Assembly: GCA_902798615.1 (NCBI GenBank)
Contig: CADBXL010000026.1
Coordinates: 1-64,000 of the forward strand
Source of the DNA: an uncultured Bacteroidales bacterium
Lineage (GTDB): Bacteria; Bacteroidota; Bacteroidia; Bacteroidales; Bacteroidaceae
Reading direction: 5' to 3'
DNA length: 64,000 bases
The notes beneath the pieces are model-generated. The model did not search any database. It was not told the DNA's origin and worked only from the letters and a program-made list of their open reading frames with translations. The position numbers and the translations under genes are program-made. How positions within the stretch are numbered: the stretch's first letter is position 1; each line of letters opens with the position of its first letter. Positions 9,173-18,757 of the stretch are shown here, piece by piece.

Positions 9173-9769
9173 TTACAATGTCTTGATAAGTCTATACATC
9201 TTACGATTTGGATATGTAACAAACTCATAGAAAGTTTCATACCCCATGCTATTGTAGAACCCCACAGTCTTCTCGTTGTTGTAGAAATCAGTAGTTAGAG
9301 AAACTCTCTGAACACCTTCAGACTTCATAATACGTTCTGATTCTGCAAGAAGTAGTTTACCAACGCCTTTCCCCTGTGTAGCCTTACTAACAGCTATAGA
9401 ATAAAGTTCTGCATAGTCCTCCTCATCATCCACACTATCACCTTTCTTTGTAAGGTTCTTTACAAGACGAAGAAGAGACTTAGGAGTAGTAAAAAGCATC
9501 TTTAGCGAGAGTATGGCAAAAGCGAAAAGATTACTTTTGATTAGTCGATTATTGAATCCTTTACAGGCTTTTGTAGAAGCGGAGAATCCATATATTACAC
9601 CATCCTCTTCTGCTACCATTGTGACAGTTTCACTACTCTTGATGAAACAAGAATAGTAGAACTTGAGGAACTGAGAGCCCAAACTTGTAAGGAAGAAGCC
9701 TTTGAAGGCATCACAATGTATCTTTACGATGGTGTCAACATCGTTCAATGTCGCTCTTCTTATGTTCAT
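9173..9769 (-). CDS. GNAT-family N-acetyltransferase
   Basis: 198 residues. The acetyl-CoA motif is visible in SIAVSKATQGKGVGKLLLAESE (Q-x-x-G-x-G/A), followed by SLTTDFYNNEKTVGFYNSMGYE. The start of the domain (MNIRRATLNDVDTIVKIHCDAF) is standard. In this setting it probably acetylates an amino sugar nucleotide made with the aminotransferase at 4877-6196, but sequence alone cannot fix the substrate. It is packed between its neighbours with no gap. Confidence 0.88.
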   Translation of the reverse strand: MNIRRATLNDVDTIVKIHCDAFKGFFLTSLGSQFLKFYYSCFIKSSETVTMVAEEDGVIYGFSASTKACKGFNNRLIKSNLFAFAILSLKMLFTTPKSLLRLVKNLTKKGDSVDDEEDYAELYSIAVSKATQGKGVGKLLLAESERIMKSEGVQRVSLTTDFYNNEKTVGFYNSMGYETFYEFVTYPNRKMYRLIKTL

Positions 9770-10699
9770 TTATCTTACTTTAAATTTTGCTACTAATGGC
9801 CGATGATCGCTTAAGTCGGAATCTATAACCTTGACATCCTGTAGTTCGAGACCATCGCTATATAATATGTGATCAAGTCGTAGTCTAAGATGCCATCCAT
9901 GATATGTGAAGCCAAAACCATTTCCACCTTCCCACCAAGCATCCTTCAAGGCATTTTCGCCTTCACCCATTAAAGTGTTGAGCGTGGTACTTCCGCACCA
10001 GTCGTTGAGATCTCCAGCAACAATAACCTTTTTTCCTTCTGCACATGCATCATCTATGAATCTACGCACATTACATGCCTGATAGTCACGGATTCGCTTT
10101 CCAACTTCATAGTTTCTATAGTAGAGAGGAATACCTTCCCACCAATGTGAATCCTTAGACATTGACCTTCGTGCTGTGGAATAAGCACTCGAACGAAGAT
10201 GTCCGGAGAAGAGTGTTATCCATTTCCCAGGCTTTATTTCAAATTCAGCAGACATTACAGGCATCTGCAGTTTCATCTGATGATATTCTGCCAATTCAAG
10301 AGAATCAAAATCAAGAGTATCAATATCACCTTCGCAATGATAACGTTTGAAGTTTCTTATTGGTAAATGTGAATAAAATCTTAACCTCCATAGTAGATTA
10401 TCCCCTTTTAAGGAGTCACACGCACCATACAAGCTATCAAGTTGGGGGGTTATCTTTTTTAAATTCTCAAAAGAAAGTTCTTGGAAACACAATATATCAG
10501 GAGACTCTCGATGAATTTCTGCAAATAAACTATCTTGAAAGGCTTGTGAAAAAGAGACAGTATCATTGGCATCGACATTGAACGTCATCAAGCAAAAAGA
10601 ATAATCATCCGAAGAACTATCCGGTATGTTTATAGCAATAAACTTATATTTGTAATTAAAGAATGAAAGTGTTATAATAATTATTATTAAACCAATCAA
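9770..10699 (-). CDS. Membrane-anchored endonuclease/exonuclease/phosphatase-family protein; start may be frameshifted
   Basis: Metal-dependent phosphoesterase fold: SFCLMTFNVD, ILCFQELS (metal-binding E), GDLNDW and the C-terminal SDHRPLVAKF. An N-terminal hydrophobic helix (IGLIIIIITLSFFN) anchors it, with the catalytic domain probably outside the inner membrane. The frame here begins with TTG at 10699. Upstream, ATG at 10731 begins MNWFSSLAK and runs into a run of eight A (10700-10707 on the plus strand as T). With nine A, that frame joins the gene as MNWFSSLAKKKLIGL, a far better membrane-anchor start. So the gene is either off by one base, phase-variable, or started at TTG. A phosphatase of this class is unusual among capsule genes. 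Confidence 0.82.
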   Translation of the reverse strand: MIGLIIIIITLSFFNYKYKFIAINIPDSSSDDYSFCLMTFNVDANDTVSFSQAFQDSLFAEIHRESPDILCFQELSFENLKKITPQLDSLYGACDSLKGDNLLWRLRFYSHLPIRNFKRYHCEGDIDTLDFDSLELAEYHQMKLQMPVMSAEFEIKPGKWITLFSGHLRSSAYSTARRSMSKDSHWWEGIPLYYRNYEVGKRIRDYQACNVRRFIDDACAEGKKVIVAGDLNDWCGSTTLNTLMGEGENALKDAWWEGGNGFGFTYHGWHLRLRLDHILYSDGLELQDVKVIDSDLSDHRPLVAKFKVR

Positions 10700-10753
10700 T
10701 TTTTTTTAGCCAAAGAGGAAAACCAATTCATTTGCGCTTGCTTTTTCACCTTA

Positions 10754-11887
10754 TCAAGAACAATTACATGCCATATTCCATATAGATACTAATTGCTTCC
10801 AAACAGATGGCATAGAATAATTGTCTATAACTCTCTGTTTGGCTTTTTCTGCCATTAGTAAAGCAGAATCATAATTATTTAGTTGCCTCTCAATAGTATT
10901 TTTAAGTCCTTGTACATCCTTAACATCCACACAAGCACCACAAGCCTGACTAGAATCGAATTGAAGCATATCAGGAATAGCTCCTACTGGTGTTGTAATA
11001 ATTGGACATCCAGATGCCATACATTCAAGAATGACGTTAGGAAATCCTTCTGTATATGTAGGAAGAACAAATATCGCACTATTCATCATTTCCTGTATAA
11101 CCCGTTCATGCTTTACTGGTCCGGTAAATTCAAGCCAATTACTACTTCCTGATTTCGCAACTGCCAAATCTACTAGTTTTTTCTTTATATCCTCAAGATA
11201 TTCTCCTATAACGAGCAGTTTTATATCAGGTATTTGTGCACAAGCTTCAATCAATTCATATACACCTTTAGTTGGGATAACATGCCCTGCATAAAGTAAT
11301 TTTCTCTTTTCTCTTTCAATGGTAAAGCCATTTTGAATCGTTCTTATTTGGGTCAGGATTTTGTCAGACAAAGGATTGGGAAGATTTACGGCATTAGTGT
11401 AATTATGATCAGTAAGCGTTTCCAACGATTTCCTATCCATAACAACAGCCTTAGTAGCCCTCTTTACAACAGTTCGTATCAACTTATATTCCCAATTTCG
11501 TACTTTGAACAATTCTGGCATCCTCCCAAAATGGAAATGAACTACAACTGGGATATGTTCCGTTCTTGCAATATTGACAATTAGTAAGTCCCTTACCAAC
11601 CCAATTTGAGCACTAGAGCAAATATGAATAACATCATATCTGTGCCGCTTGATATGACGACGAAACCTATTAACTGTAGGAAAATACTCTTTAATTCCGT
11701 ACCATAAACGAGGAATAAGGGTAAGATCACCAGATTCATGCTTTCTATCCATTGGAAATATCTCCAATTCAACATCCGAATTCAAAGAATTATAATAATT
11801 CTCTATATTCCGTGCCCAAATAGCAATTCCACCAGGATTTGCAAGCGATAATCCTACATATGGAGTACAAAGTAATACTTTCATCAT
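10754..11887 (-). CDS. Glycosyltransferase family 4
   Basis: GT-B fold: N-terminal MMKVLLCTPYVGLSLANPGG, central KRKLLYAGHVIPTKGVYELI, and the donor motif YTEGFPNVILECMASGCPIITT with the catalytic E and the following acidic residue pattern of GT4. The frame extends to 11905, but ATG pairs at 11887/11884 give the natural N-terminus. It belongs to the repeat-unit assembly genes. The gap of about 150 bases upstream (11888-12056) is AT-rich and shows nothing recognisable. Confidence 0.9.
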   Translation of the reverse strand: MMKVLLCTPYVGLSLANPGGIAIWARNIENYYNSLNSDVELEIFPMDRKHESGDLTLIPRLWYGIKEYFPTVNRFRRHIKRHRYDVIHICSSAQIGLVRDLLIVNIARTEHIPVVVHFHFGRMPELFKVRNWEYKLIRTVVKRATKAVVMDRKSLETLTDHNYTNAVNLPNPLSDKILTQIRTIQNGFTIEREKRKLLYAGHVIPTKGVYELIEACAQIPDIKLLVIGEYLEDIKKKLVDLAVAKSGSSNWLEFTGPVKHERVIQEMMNSAIFVLPTYTEGFPNVILECMASGCPIITTPVGAIPDMLQFDSSQACGACVDVKDVQGLKNTIERQLNNYDSALLMAEKAKQRVIDNYSMPSVWKQLVSIWNMACNCS

Positions 11888-12056
11888 TATTTTATGCGAT
11901 ACCAATAGTGGAATACACTTCTAGTATTGATTGCATATTCATATTTTCTTAATGTCTTACATGTTTCACTATATAATCAAGCCTTGAGTTTATCCCATTG
12001 GCTTGAGCATCCTTTTTAGTATATAGTTTTCAATCTGAATATGTATTTATCATACC

Positions 12057-13121
12057 CTATATTAGTTCTTGATATTTCTTTATAAAAACAGAAGGCGCCA
12101 ACAATTCTTCGGCAATAGTCCTACACGCACGTCTCATGCCTATATAATCATTATCAGCCATATATATGAGTATCTTTATTTTCTCTGCTATATCAGAAGG
12201 ATTCTGTGGTTCAAACAGCAGGCCGTTTTTCTCATCATGCACATATATAGAGTTGTCGCATACGTTACTGCACACAACTGGAAGTCCAACAGATATTGCC
12301 TCACATATCACATTTGGAGTACCCTCATAAAAGGAAGGCAAACAGAAAATATCAGCCTCCTGATATTTTTCCTTGATATTCTTTGATTTGCACTTCAACT
12401 CAACAAAAGAACCTATTCCGAGTTCTTCTATCTTTTTCTGACACTCATTATAATAATCTATAAAGAGATCATCTTTGCCATACCACGAAACATGAAACTG
12501 ACAATCTTTTGACAGAATCTTTATTGCCTCTAAAAGTCCTAATGTATTCTTTGAGGCTCTTATTGTGGCTGCAACAACAATTTCTGGTGTTTCTTTCTTT
12601 GTATGCTCTACATAACTGAAGTGTCCTAAATCCACAAAATTAGTTATGGTGCGAAGTTTCTTTGCCATCCAAGGATAGTGTTCCTTAAGGAATTTCTCCT
12701 GAGAATAGCTATTTGGAACTATATGATCAGCCCATCTGTATAGGAAGAAACGAACACGTTCATTATTTCCCATAACCTGAGTGGTGTTGCGTTCGCTTAC
12801 GATAAGATTGAACTTACAACCAAGGAACTTTGCAAAACTTGCAACAAGCGAAGGCGTTTCCTGATATGCTATTACAGTATCTGGAGCTTCCTTCTTGAAA
12901 TATCTGCGAACTGCAAGAATTCGTTTCTTTGTATTGTCAGCTCCAGGAATCAGTTCATTAGGCACATTAGCCTCATCAAGATTATGCTTGTAGAAATCAA
13001 TATCATAATAGGTTGCAACCTTAACGTCATAACCTTCTTTCTTAAGCATGACGGCAAGTCCAACCAATTGGCGCTGAGCTCCACCAGCCCCAAGACAATC
13101 TGTAAATAATATTATTTTCAA
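12057..13121 (-). CDS. Glycosyltransferase family 4
   Basis: 354 residues. Starts MKIILFTDCLGAGGAQRQLVGLA, the GGAQR signature of GT4 enzymes such as those adding GalNAc or galactose in O-antigen units. ERNTTQVMGNN, VVAATIRASKNTLGLLEAI and the donor motif SFYEGTPNVICEAISVGLPV follow. Overlaps the acyltransferase gene by four bases, so both are in one operon. Specificity unknown. Confidence 0.9.
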   Translation of the reverse strand: MKIILFTDCLGAGGAQRQLVGLAVMLKKEGYDVKVATYYDIDFYKHNLDEANVPNELIPGADNTKKRILAVRRYFKKEAPDTVIAYQETPSLVASFAKFLGCKFNLIVSERNTTQVMGNNERVRFFLYRWADHIVPNSYSQEKFLKEHYPWMAKKLRTITNFVDLGHFSYVEHTKKETPEIVVAATIRASKNTLGLLEAIKILSKDCQFHVSWYGKDDLFIDYYNECQKKIEELGIGSFVELKCKSKNIKEKYQEADIFCLPSFYEGTPNVICEAISVGLPVVCSNVCDNSIYVHDEKNGLLFEPQNPSDIAEKIKILIYMADNDYIGMRRACRTIAEELLAPSVFIKKYQELI

Positions 13122-13660
13122 TTGTATTTTATTGAAATAAATGATTTCTTTATAAACTTTTCTTCGGGACTCTGCATTAATTTCTTTTTTTTATCACTAG
13201 AACTCAAACCTTTGGTTGAGATGTTGTACAGCTTATTTCGCTCATAATATTCTTCAATTGTACATATATACCTAGCTGGATTACCTCCAACGACTACACC
13301 TGAAGGTATTGATTTGGTAACGACAGACCCTGCAGCAACCAAAACATGATTACCAATTGTAACTCCAGGCATAATCATAGAATCAGAACCTATATATACA
13401 TAATCACCTATTTCAACTCTCCCAAACGTATCAAAAGTCGGGTCTATATGTCGCACAACTTGTGCTCCACCATGTGTATGTATCTTACAATTTGTCAACT
13501 GACAATGACTACCAATCTTGACAAGATAAGGTTCTGATCTCCAATGACTCTTCTGTATTAAATTATCTTCGCCAATTGTAACTCCCAAATATCGAGCGTA
13601 TTTCTGTGGAGAATAAAAGATATACCTATAATAATATTTAATTAAATAAAATATATTCAT
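13118..13660 (-). CDS. Left-handed beta-helix (hexapeptide) acyltransferase
   Basis: 180 residues with hexapeptide repeats: IGSHCQLTNCKIH, VEIGDYVYIGSDSMIMPGVTIGNHVLVAAGSVVTKSIPSGVVVGGNPAR. This is the usual ending of the xenobiotic/serine O-acetyltransferase-like class (LbH_MAT). Probably O-acetylates a sugar of the repeat unit using acetyl-CoA. It lacks membrane segments. Confidence 0.9.
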   Translation of the reverse strand: MNIFYLIKYYYRYIFYSPQKYARYLGVTIGEDNLIQKSHWRSEPYLVKIGSHCQLTNCKIHTHGGAQVVRHIDPTFDTFGRVEIGDYVYIGSDSMIMPGVTIGNHVLVAAGSVVTKSIPSGVVVGGNPARYICTIEEYYERNKLYNISTKGLSSSDKKKKLMQSPEEKFIKKSFISIKYN

Positions 13661-13967
13661 AATTTTTAGGTGCTTAATAAATTATATTATTGCTTTTTAT
13701 TCCTAAATAAATTGGAACATCTTTTTTGTACATTAACAATTTAAAATTAAGTCTAAACAATTTGTATATCTATTAAATTATATACGCACAATGTTAGCCT
13801 CCCATTTTTTCCTCGCAAGTCCAATTTCCAGCCCTTTACATATTGGCGCTTGAGCAAAGTTCTTATTGAAATGGAACAATATTATTCAATTACAGAGAAG
13901 CTACACCCCCAATATGAATTCTTTGTATTTTCTAAACCTATACACAGTAAATATTGAGTGGGTAAAT
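13661..13967. other. AT-rich gap without a recognisable gene
   Basis: A 307-base gap inside the capsule operon. On the minus strand a short open stretch near 13790-13880 reads FNKNFAQAPICKGLEIGLARKKWE, which could be a decayed C-terminus of an unknown gene, but it is too short to assign. No hairpin followed by a U-run was seen. Confidence 0.5.
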
Positions 13968-15077
13968 TTATCTAAGAATAAGACTTGAATAATAAAATTT
14001 TTTAAAGTCATTAGACTTCAGATATTCCATAGCCTGACATGATATTTTTGAAATAGGCTGTTCCAATTGCTCAAAATCAATAGAATTTCGGTACAAATCA
14101 AAAATGGCCCTATCAATATTTACATTTTTAACACTTATAGTTCGAACAAAATTAAACATCAACTGCTTAATAAACACCTCGGAAAAAGTTGAGGATAGCA
14201 AATTCATCTGCTTTGCATCATTATAAAGTAGTAAAGAAATCCACACTGTATCTAGCAACTTATAACTTCCAACTGTAGATTTTGTTATTCCACATCTATT
14301 AATCCTATAATGATAAACTATATCATCACAAACATAAGCGGATTTTGCCAGATTAAAAACTATTAACCGATTTAATGTGTCTTCGTATAAATTTTTTTCT
14401 GGAAACCGAATATTTCTCCACAATTCTTTTTTATATACTTTTCCCCAAGCAAATCCATATAATCTCTGTGGTTTATAGAACCCTTCTTTCTGTGTATAAT
14501 TTGTTTTTCTCACATTATGTCCAAATGTATCATACCCTCCTTGCACAATGTCCACATTAGTGTTATATGCAAAAGACAGAAGTCTCTCTATGGCACCTTG
14601 AGCAAGGATATCATCAGAATCTACAAACATCACATAATTTGCATCAATATTTTTCAATGCTGCATTCCTTGCACTTGACACTCCCCCATTTTCCTTGTTT
14701 ATTATCCTGAAATTTGGCAAAGACTGATATGATTTAAGAATTTCATATGATCCATCAGTGCTACCATCACTTACTGCTACGACCTTAAATTTATATCTTG
14801 TTTGTTGCCCTATAATAGATTTTAAACAATCATCCAAATATTTCTCTACATTATAAATAGGAACAATAACTAATAGATCAAATTCAGAATCACAAAGAAT
14901 ATTATCACTATTTATACAACTTGAACTAATATCCTGCCAATATTGTAACAAATAAGATCGGGGATTTTTTTCTTCCTTTCCTCTCAAATGGTAGAAATAT
15001 AAAAGGAAATAATACAAGATTAATCTGCAACGATATGGCAAATGTTTTGATAGTCTAGAAAAAAATAATAAAAACAT
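13968..15077 (-). CDS. Glycosyltransferase family 2
   Basis: GT-A fold: LLVIVPIYNVEKYLDDCLKSI, VSDGSTDGSYEIL, NGGVSSARNAAL and the metal-binding MFVDSDDILA. A hydrophobic, basic N-terminal segment of about 70 residues (FLLFFSRLSKHLPYRCRLIL) precedes the domain and may bind the membrane. The C-terminal third is AT-rich and not recognised. 113 bases without a gene separate it from the next GT. Confidence 0.9.
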   Translation of the reverse strand: MFLLFFSRLSKHLPYRCRLILYYFLLYFYHLRGKEEKNPRSYLLQYWQDISSSCINSDNILCDSEFDLLVIVPIYNVEKYLDDCLKSIIGQQTRYKFKVVAVSDGSTDGSYEILKSYQSLPNFRIINKENGGVSSARNAALKNIDANYVMFVDSDDILAQGAIERLLSFAYNTNVDIVQGGYDTFGHNVRKTNYTQKEGFYKPQRLYGFAWGKVYKKELWRNIRFPEKNLYEDTLNRLIVFNLAKSAYVCDDIVYHYRINRCGITKSTVGSYKLLDTVWISLLLYNDAKQMNLLSSTFSEVFIKQLMFNFVRTISVKNVNIDRAIFDLYRNSIDFEQLEQPISKISCQAMEYLKSNDFKKFYYSSLILR

Positions 15078-15190
15078 TTTTACTTATATAAAAAAAATTC
15101 TACTCTTTGTTTTATACTCTTACAATATAGAAAACTAACAATGTCATAAATTTCTCATCCCATACAATTAATATTTGAATATATGGTTAA

Positions 15191-16306
15191 TTAAAGGTTG
15201 GCGATTATTTTTGTAGATTCCACCAAAGAATCAAAATACCTAAGAGCAACATCTTTTCCTTTTTTCCCAATTTCAACTGCTGAAGAAGGATTGTCAAGAA
15301 GCCAACATATTTTAGAAGCAAACTCTTGATCATCGAACGGAGAGGCCAAAAGAGCAGATACACCATCTTTCAAGAATTTCGGTATATCTCCAACTTTTGT
15401 TACGACCACAGGATTTCCAGTTAAAAGATATTCGCCCAACTTTGTAGGGAATCCATATTTAGCTTGTACAGAATCGGGTCTATTTAATACAAGAACCTCT
15501 GCATCTTTCAACATTTGCGGTATTTCTTCAGCAGGAACTAAACCTGTAAAAACAATTTTATCCATTAGTCCAAGTTCTTTGGCTAACTGCAGATTCCCAC
15601 CATCAATTCTTTTTGAAGGGGCTTTCCCTATAATATACAATTTTACATTAGGATGAGAAATTGAAACTATTTTAAATGCCTTTATTAATTTATCAACACC
15701 ATCTTTGTTATTTGAAGCATTACCACAATAAGCAATGTATTTTTCCCCAGAATTAGTACTATTCACATTAAATCTCGATGAATCTACAATCATATTTACA
15801 ATCTCAACAGTAGAAGCCTTCACCCCTTTTGATATAAATAAATTCTTCAAAGCCGTTGAAATAACAAATAATTTATCCAATTTTTTAGCCACCTTATACT
15901 TCTGATTTTCGGCTATTGCCGTAACCTTTCCTCCATCTAAAATCGACGGATGTTCCGTTATTTCAGCAAAAGTTCTAACTTTTGATATATTAACTAGTCT
16001 TTTTGTACTATAATTTATACCATATGTATAGACTATGTCACCATCTTTCAGAGAGCGAATAAAACGCCATAGGTTCCAACGGAATCGCAGAAATCGTAAA
16101 AAAGCAGAATCTAAAGCAAAATCATACCAATAATACTTTATCTTAATATTTTTATATTTATTATTAATTCTATGCTTTTCTGCATCTGGAATCAAATACA
16201 CAATAGTTGCTTTAATTCCCAATTTGTCGAATGCCCTGTAATAGCCTAATAAGCGATTTGTGTGAGCCACATTTGGAGTATAGGAAATATTTAAGAAATA
16301 TAGCAT
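15191..16306 (-). CDS. Glycosyltransferase family 4
   Basis: 371 residues. Donor-domain signs are KYIAYCGNASNNKDGVDKLI, KLYIIGKAPSKR, KIVFTGLVPAEEIPQMLKDA and QAKYGFPTKLGEYLLTGNPV. The N-terminal part (MLYFLNISYTPNVAHTNRLL) matches the acceptor half of GT-B enzymes. Assembly of the capsule repeat unit is inferred from context only. Confidence 0.88.
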   Translation of the reverse strand: MLYFLNISYTPNVAHTNRLLGYYRAFDKLGIKATIVYLIPDAEKHRINNKYKNIKIKYYWYDFALDSAFLRFLRFRWNLWRFIRSLKDGDIVYTYGINYSTKRLVNISKVRTFAEITEHPSILDGGKVTAIAENQKYKVAKKLDKLFVISTALKNLFISKGVKASTVEIVNMIVDSSRFNVNSTNSGEKYIAYCGNASNNKDGVDKLIKAFKIVSISHPNVKLYIIGKAPSKRIDGGNLQLAKELGLMDKIVFTGLVPAEEIPQMLKDAEVLVLNRPDSVQAKYGFPTKLGEYLLTGNPVVVTKVGDIPKFLKDGVSALLASPFDDQEFASKICWLLDNPSSAVEIGKKGKDVALRYFDSLVESTKIIANL

Positions 16307-16389
16307 ATTATTAGCAAATGAATGCTTCTTTACTATTATTTGATATTGTTACAATGAATAGAAAATAAAGATCTACGATTGGACCAACT

Positions 16390-17571
16390 TTAATCGAACA
16401 AACTATGTAACTGCATTATTATCGCATCATTTTCTGATGTGTAATTGTTACAGTTAGTTTTAATTCTGTTATAAGTATCCTTGTCTGAAATCATATCTGC
16501 AATCGGTTTCCAAAGCATGTCTATTGTGTCTATGAAACCGTTTTCTCCATTTTTTACAAATTCTTTTGCTGAACTAAAATCTGCACAAATTACCGGAGTG
16601 TGTAATATTTGTGCCTCTGCTACTACACGAGGACATGCCTCGTAGTATGAGGTATTGACCAAAAGATCAGCAGCTGCAATATAAGGATAAGGATTTAACC
16701 TACTGCCAATACAAACCACATATTCCCGATTATTGTACTTATCCAACTCGGATTGCAATCTATCGTTTTCTCCTAAAACATTTCCATCCCCTATTATGTA
16801 CCACTTAAAGTTTAATTCAAGTTCATCGTGCAGTTTCTTTGCAATAGCGGGAATTCTGTAGAATTGCTTCTGCTTTGCTATTCTACCAACAGAAACAATA
16901 TTAAAGATTCCTTTATCGAAAGAATCTTCTATATATTCCTCTGATTTTCGGATGATATTTTCAAAATTTTGAATATTATGTATAGCAACACATTTATCTT
17001 TTATATCTGTGAAACATGAAGCTAAATCATCGGATGTGGTTTGTGAAACACTTACTATCTTGTCAAATTTGCAATAAGTGTCATTCATACGTTTTTTTTC
17101 CACCTCAGACATATTAGGAATATGAATAGACATTTCCGTTCGATTCCATGCAATAATCCTATATGAAGAAAAATATGAAGCAAAATCGGTAGCCATATAT
17201 TCCTGACATGAAGCAACTACATCAAAATTGTATTTTTTCATCAATGATTCCGCCTGCTTCTTGTAAATATATTTTGTGAAATCGATGTTACATCTCATGC
17301 AAATATGATTAATCAACTTGAAAAAATTCAACTTGATACGATTAATTGAATTTCTTTCCAGTTCAGAAGGCATAGCAGCAACAGCCATCAAAGAACAGTC
17401 AGGTTGAATGATATTTATATTTTGATAATTCGTTCTCACTGGACCATATGGATGCATTGGGAGTACTGAGATATCATATCTATCTTGAATCAAAGATATC
17501 ATATTCAATGTGCTAAATACGGTACCTCCAAAATTGAATCCAGGAAGTACAAATAATATTTTCTTTCTCAT
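16390..17571 (-). CDS. Glycosyltransferase family 4
   Basis: 393 residues. MRKKILFVLPGFNFGGTVFST at the start, FNIVSVGRIAKQKQFYRIPA in the middle and NTSYYEACPRVVAEAQILHTPVI at the donor site mark a GT4 enzyme. It begins one base before the stop codon region of the polymerase gene, so translation may be coupled. Confidence 0.9.
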   Translation of the reverse strand: MRKKILFVLPGFNFGGTVFSTLNMISLIQDRYDISVLPMHPYGPVRTNYQNINIIQPDCSLMAVAAMPSELERNSINRIKLNFFKLINHICMRCNIDFTKYIYKKQAESLMKKYNFDVVASCQEYMATDFASYFSSYRIIAWNRTEMSIHIPNMSEVEKKRMNDTYCKFDKIVSVSQTTSDDLASCFTDIKDKCVAIHNIQNFENIIRKSEEYIEDSFDKGIFNIVSVGRIAKQKQFYRIPAIAKKLHDELELNFKWYIIGDGNVLGENDRLQSELDKYNNREYVVCIGSRLNPYPYIAAADLLVNTSYYEACPRVVAEAQILHTPVICADFSSAKEFVKNGENGFIDTIDMLWKPIADMISDKDTYNRIKTNCNNYTSENDAIIMQLHSLFD

Positions 17572-17572
17572 C

Positions 17573-18754
17573 TTATTCTTTTAATCTGGGTTTATCATTC
17601 CATTCATTACACTTAGATAGACAAAATCCCAACATTGAGGAAGAGTAAATTAGCATATCGTCAATAGACATTGAGAAAATTGTCTTCATAAAATTACAAA
17701 TTACAATTGAGATAAAGACAGTCACTATAGAATGCTCTATACCATTCGCTTTAGCTTTAATTATGGTTTTAACTTGAGCTTTCCAATATTTTGCATATAA
17801 AATAACGCCAACAAAACCTAAGCTCATCAACATTTCAAGCCAATCATTATGTGCATGAAATCCTAAATATCTGGCACAACTATAAGCTCCATTACCAAAA
17901 ATATAAGACAAAGGATTTGTTTGATATTGATAATACTGCCATAGTCGATTGTAATTTTTACTTCTATTACTATCATCTCCGTCCAACGTCTGTTCAAATC
18001 GATAAGAGAAATAGTCATTTGATAAATAAATGTTTTTCACAAACAGATAGATACCACAAAACGCCAAAAGCGCAAAAATAAGTGTTTTGAATTTACCTTT
18101 GGAACCACTTAAGGACTCTTTCAACATAAATACATCAATTATGCCAGCACAAATAATAGGTCCTCTCTTCATACAGGAAACTATCATTATAGTCAGAAAT
18201 GTAATGATCAGATATTCAAGCCACCTACGTTCCTTGAAAAAAGCAGCAATAGGAAGAAGTGCTAAGAAAAAGTAGCCAGAATTATCGGTAAATTCACCTA
18301 ACTCAAAATCATATTTCAATATTATATCTCTTTGAGCAAAAATATACTGTTGATAAACTGCAAAAAGGAAAAACGGTGTAGCATAGCAAAACCATTTGAC
18401 ATCAATTAGTTTTTTTTCAGCGAAATAGTAATAAACAAAAATTGGTGCTATAGACTTAAAATGCAAATCCAAATAACGAGTAGGACTATCAAACAAAAGT
18501 GAATAATCAGAAACCATATATATAAGCCAAACTCCATATATAAGAATCATAGCAGACAAAGCACACAACGATTTCATAGCCACATTCATGCGGCATTCCT
18601 TAAATGATAAAAACAAAAATACCAAAGTCAATGCAAGGAACAAGCCATGAACACTCATTGTAATAATTGAAATATTATTCAACAAGTCTCCAAGACACAA
18701 GTAGAGCAAGGCAACAAGCGTATAAATATTTGGAAAAGTAAATATTTTTTTCAT
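17573..18754 (-). CDS. O-antigen/capsule polymerase or ligase (Wzy-like)
   Basis: 393 residues with about ten hydrophobic segments and a large extracellular loop holding HAHNDWLEMLMSLGF, the HN-x-x-LE pattern of the O-antigen ligase/polymerase family. Polymerises undecaprenyl-linked repeat units on the periplasmic side, paired with the flippase just upstream. Only three bases separate the two genes. Confidence 0.88.
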   Translation of the reverse strand: MKKIFTFPNIYTLVALLYLCLGDLLNNISIITMSVHGLFLALTLVFLFLSFKECRMNVAMKSLCALSAMILIYGVWLIYMVSDYSLLFDSPTRYLDLHFKSIAPIFVYYYFAEKKLIDVKWFCYATPFFLFAVYQQYIFAQRDIILKYDFELGEFTDNSGYFFLALLPIAAFFKERRWLEYLIITFLTIMIVSCMKRGPIICAGIIDVFMLKESLSGSKGKFKTLIFALLAFCGIYLFVKNIYLSNDYFSYRFEQTLDGDDSNRSKNYNRLWQYYQYQTNPLSYIFGNGAYSCARYLGFHAHNDWLEMLMSLGFVGVILYAKYWKAQVKTIIKAKANGIEHSIVTVFISIVICNFMKTIFSMSIDDMLIYSSSMLGFCLSKCNEWNDKPRLKE

Positions 18755-18757
18755 AAT

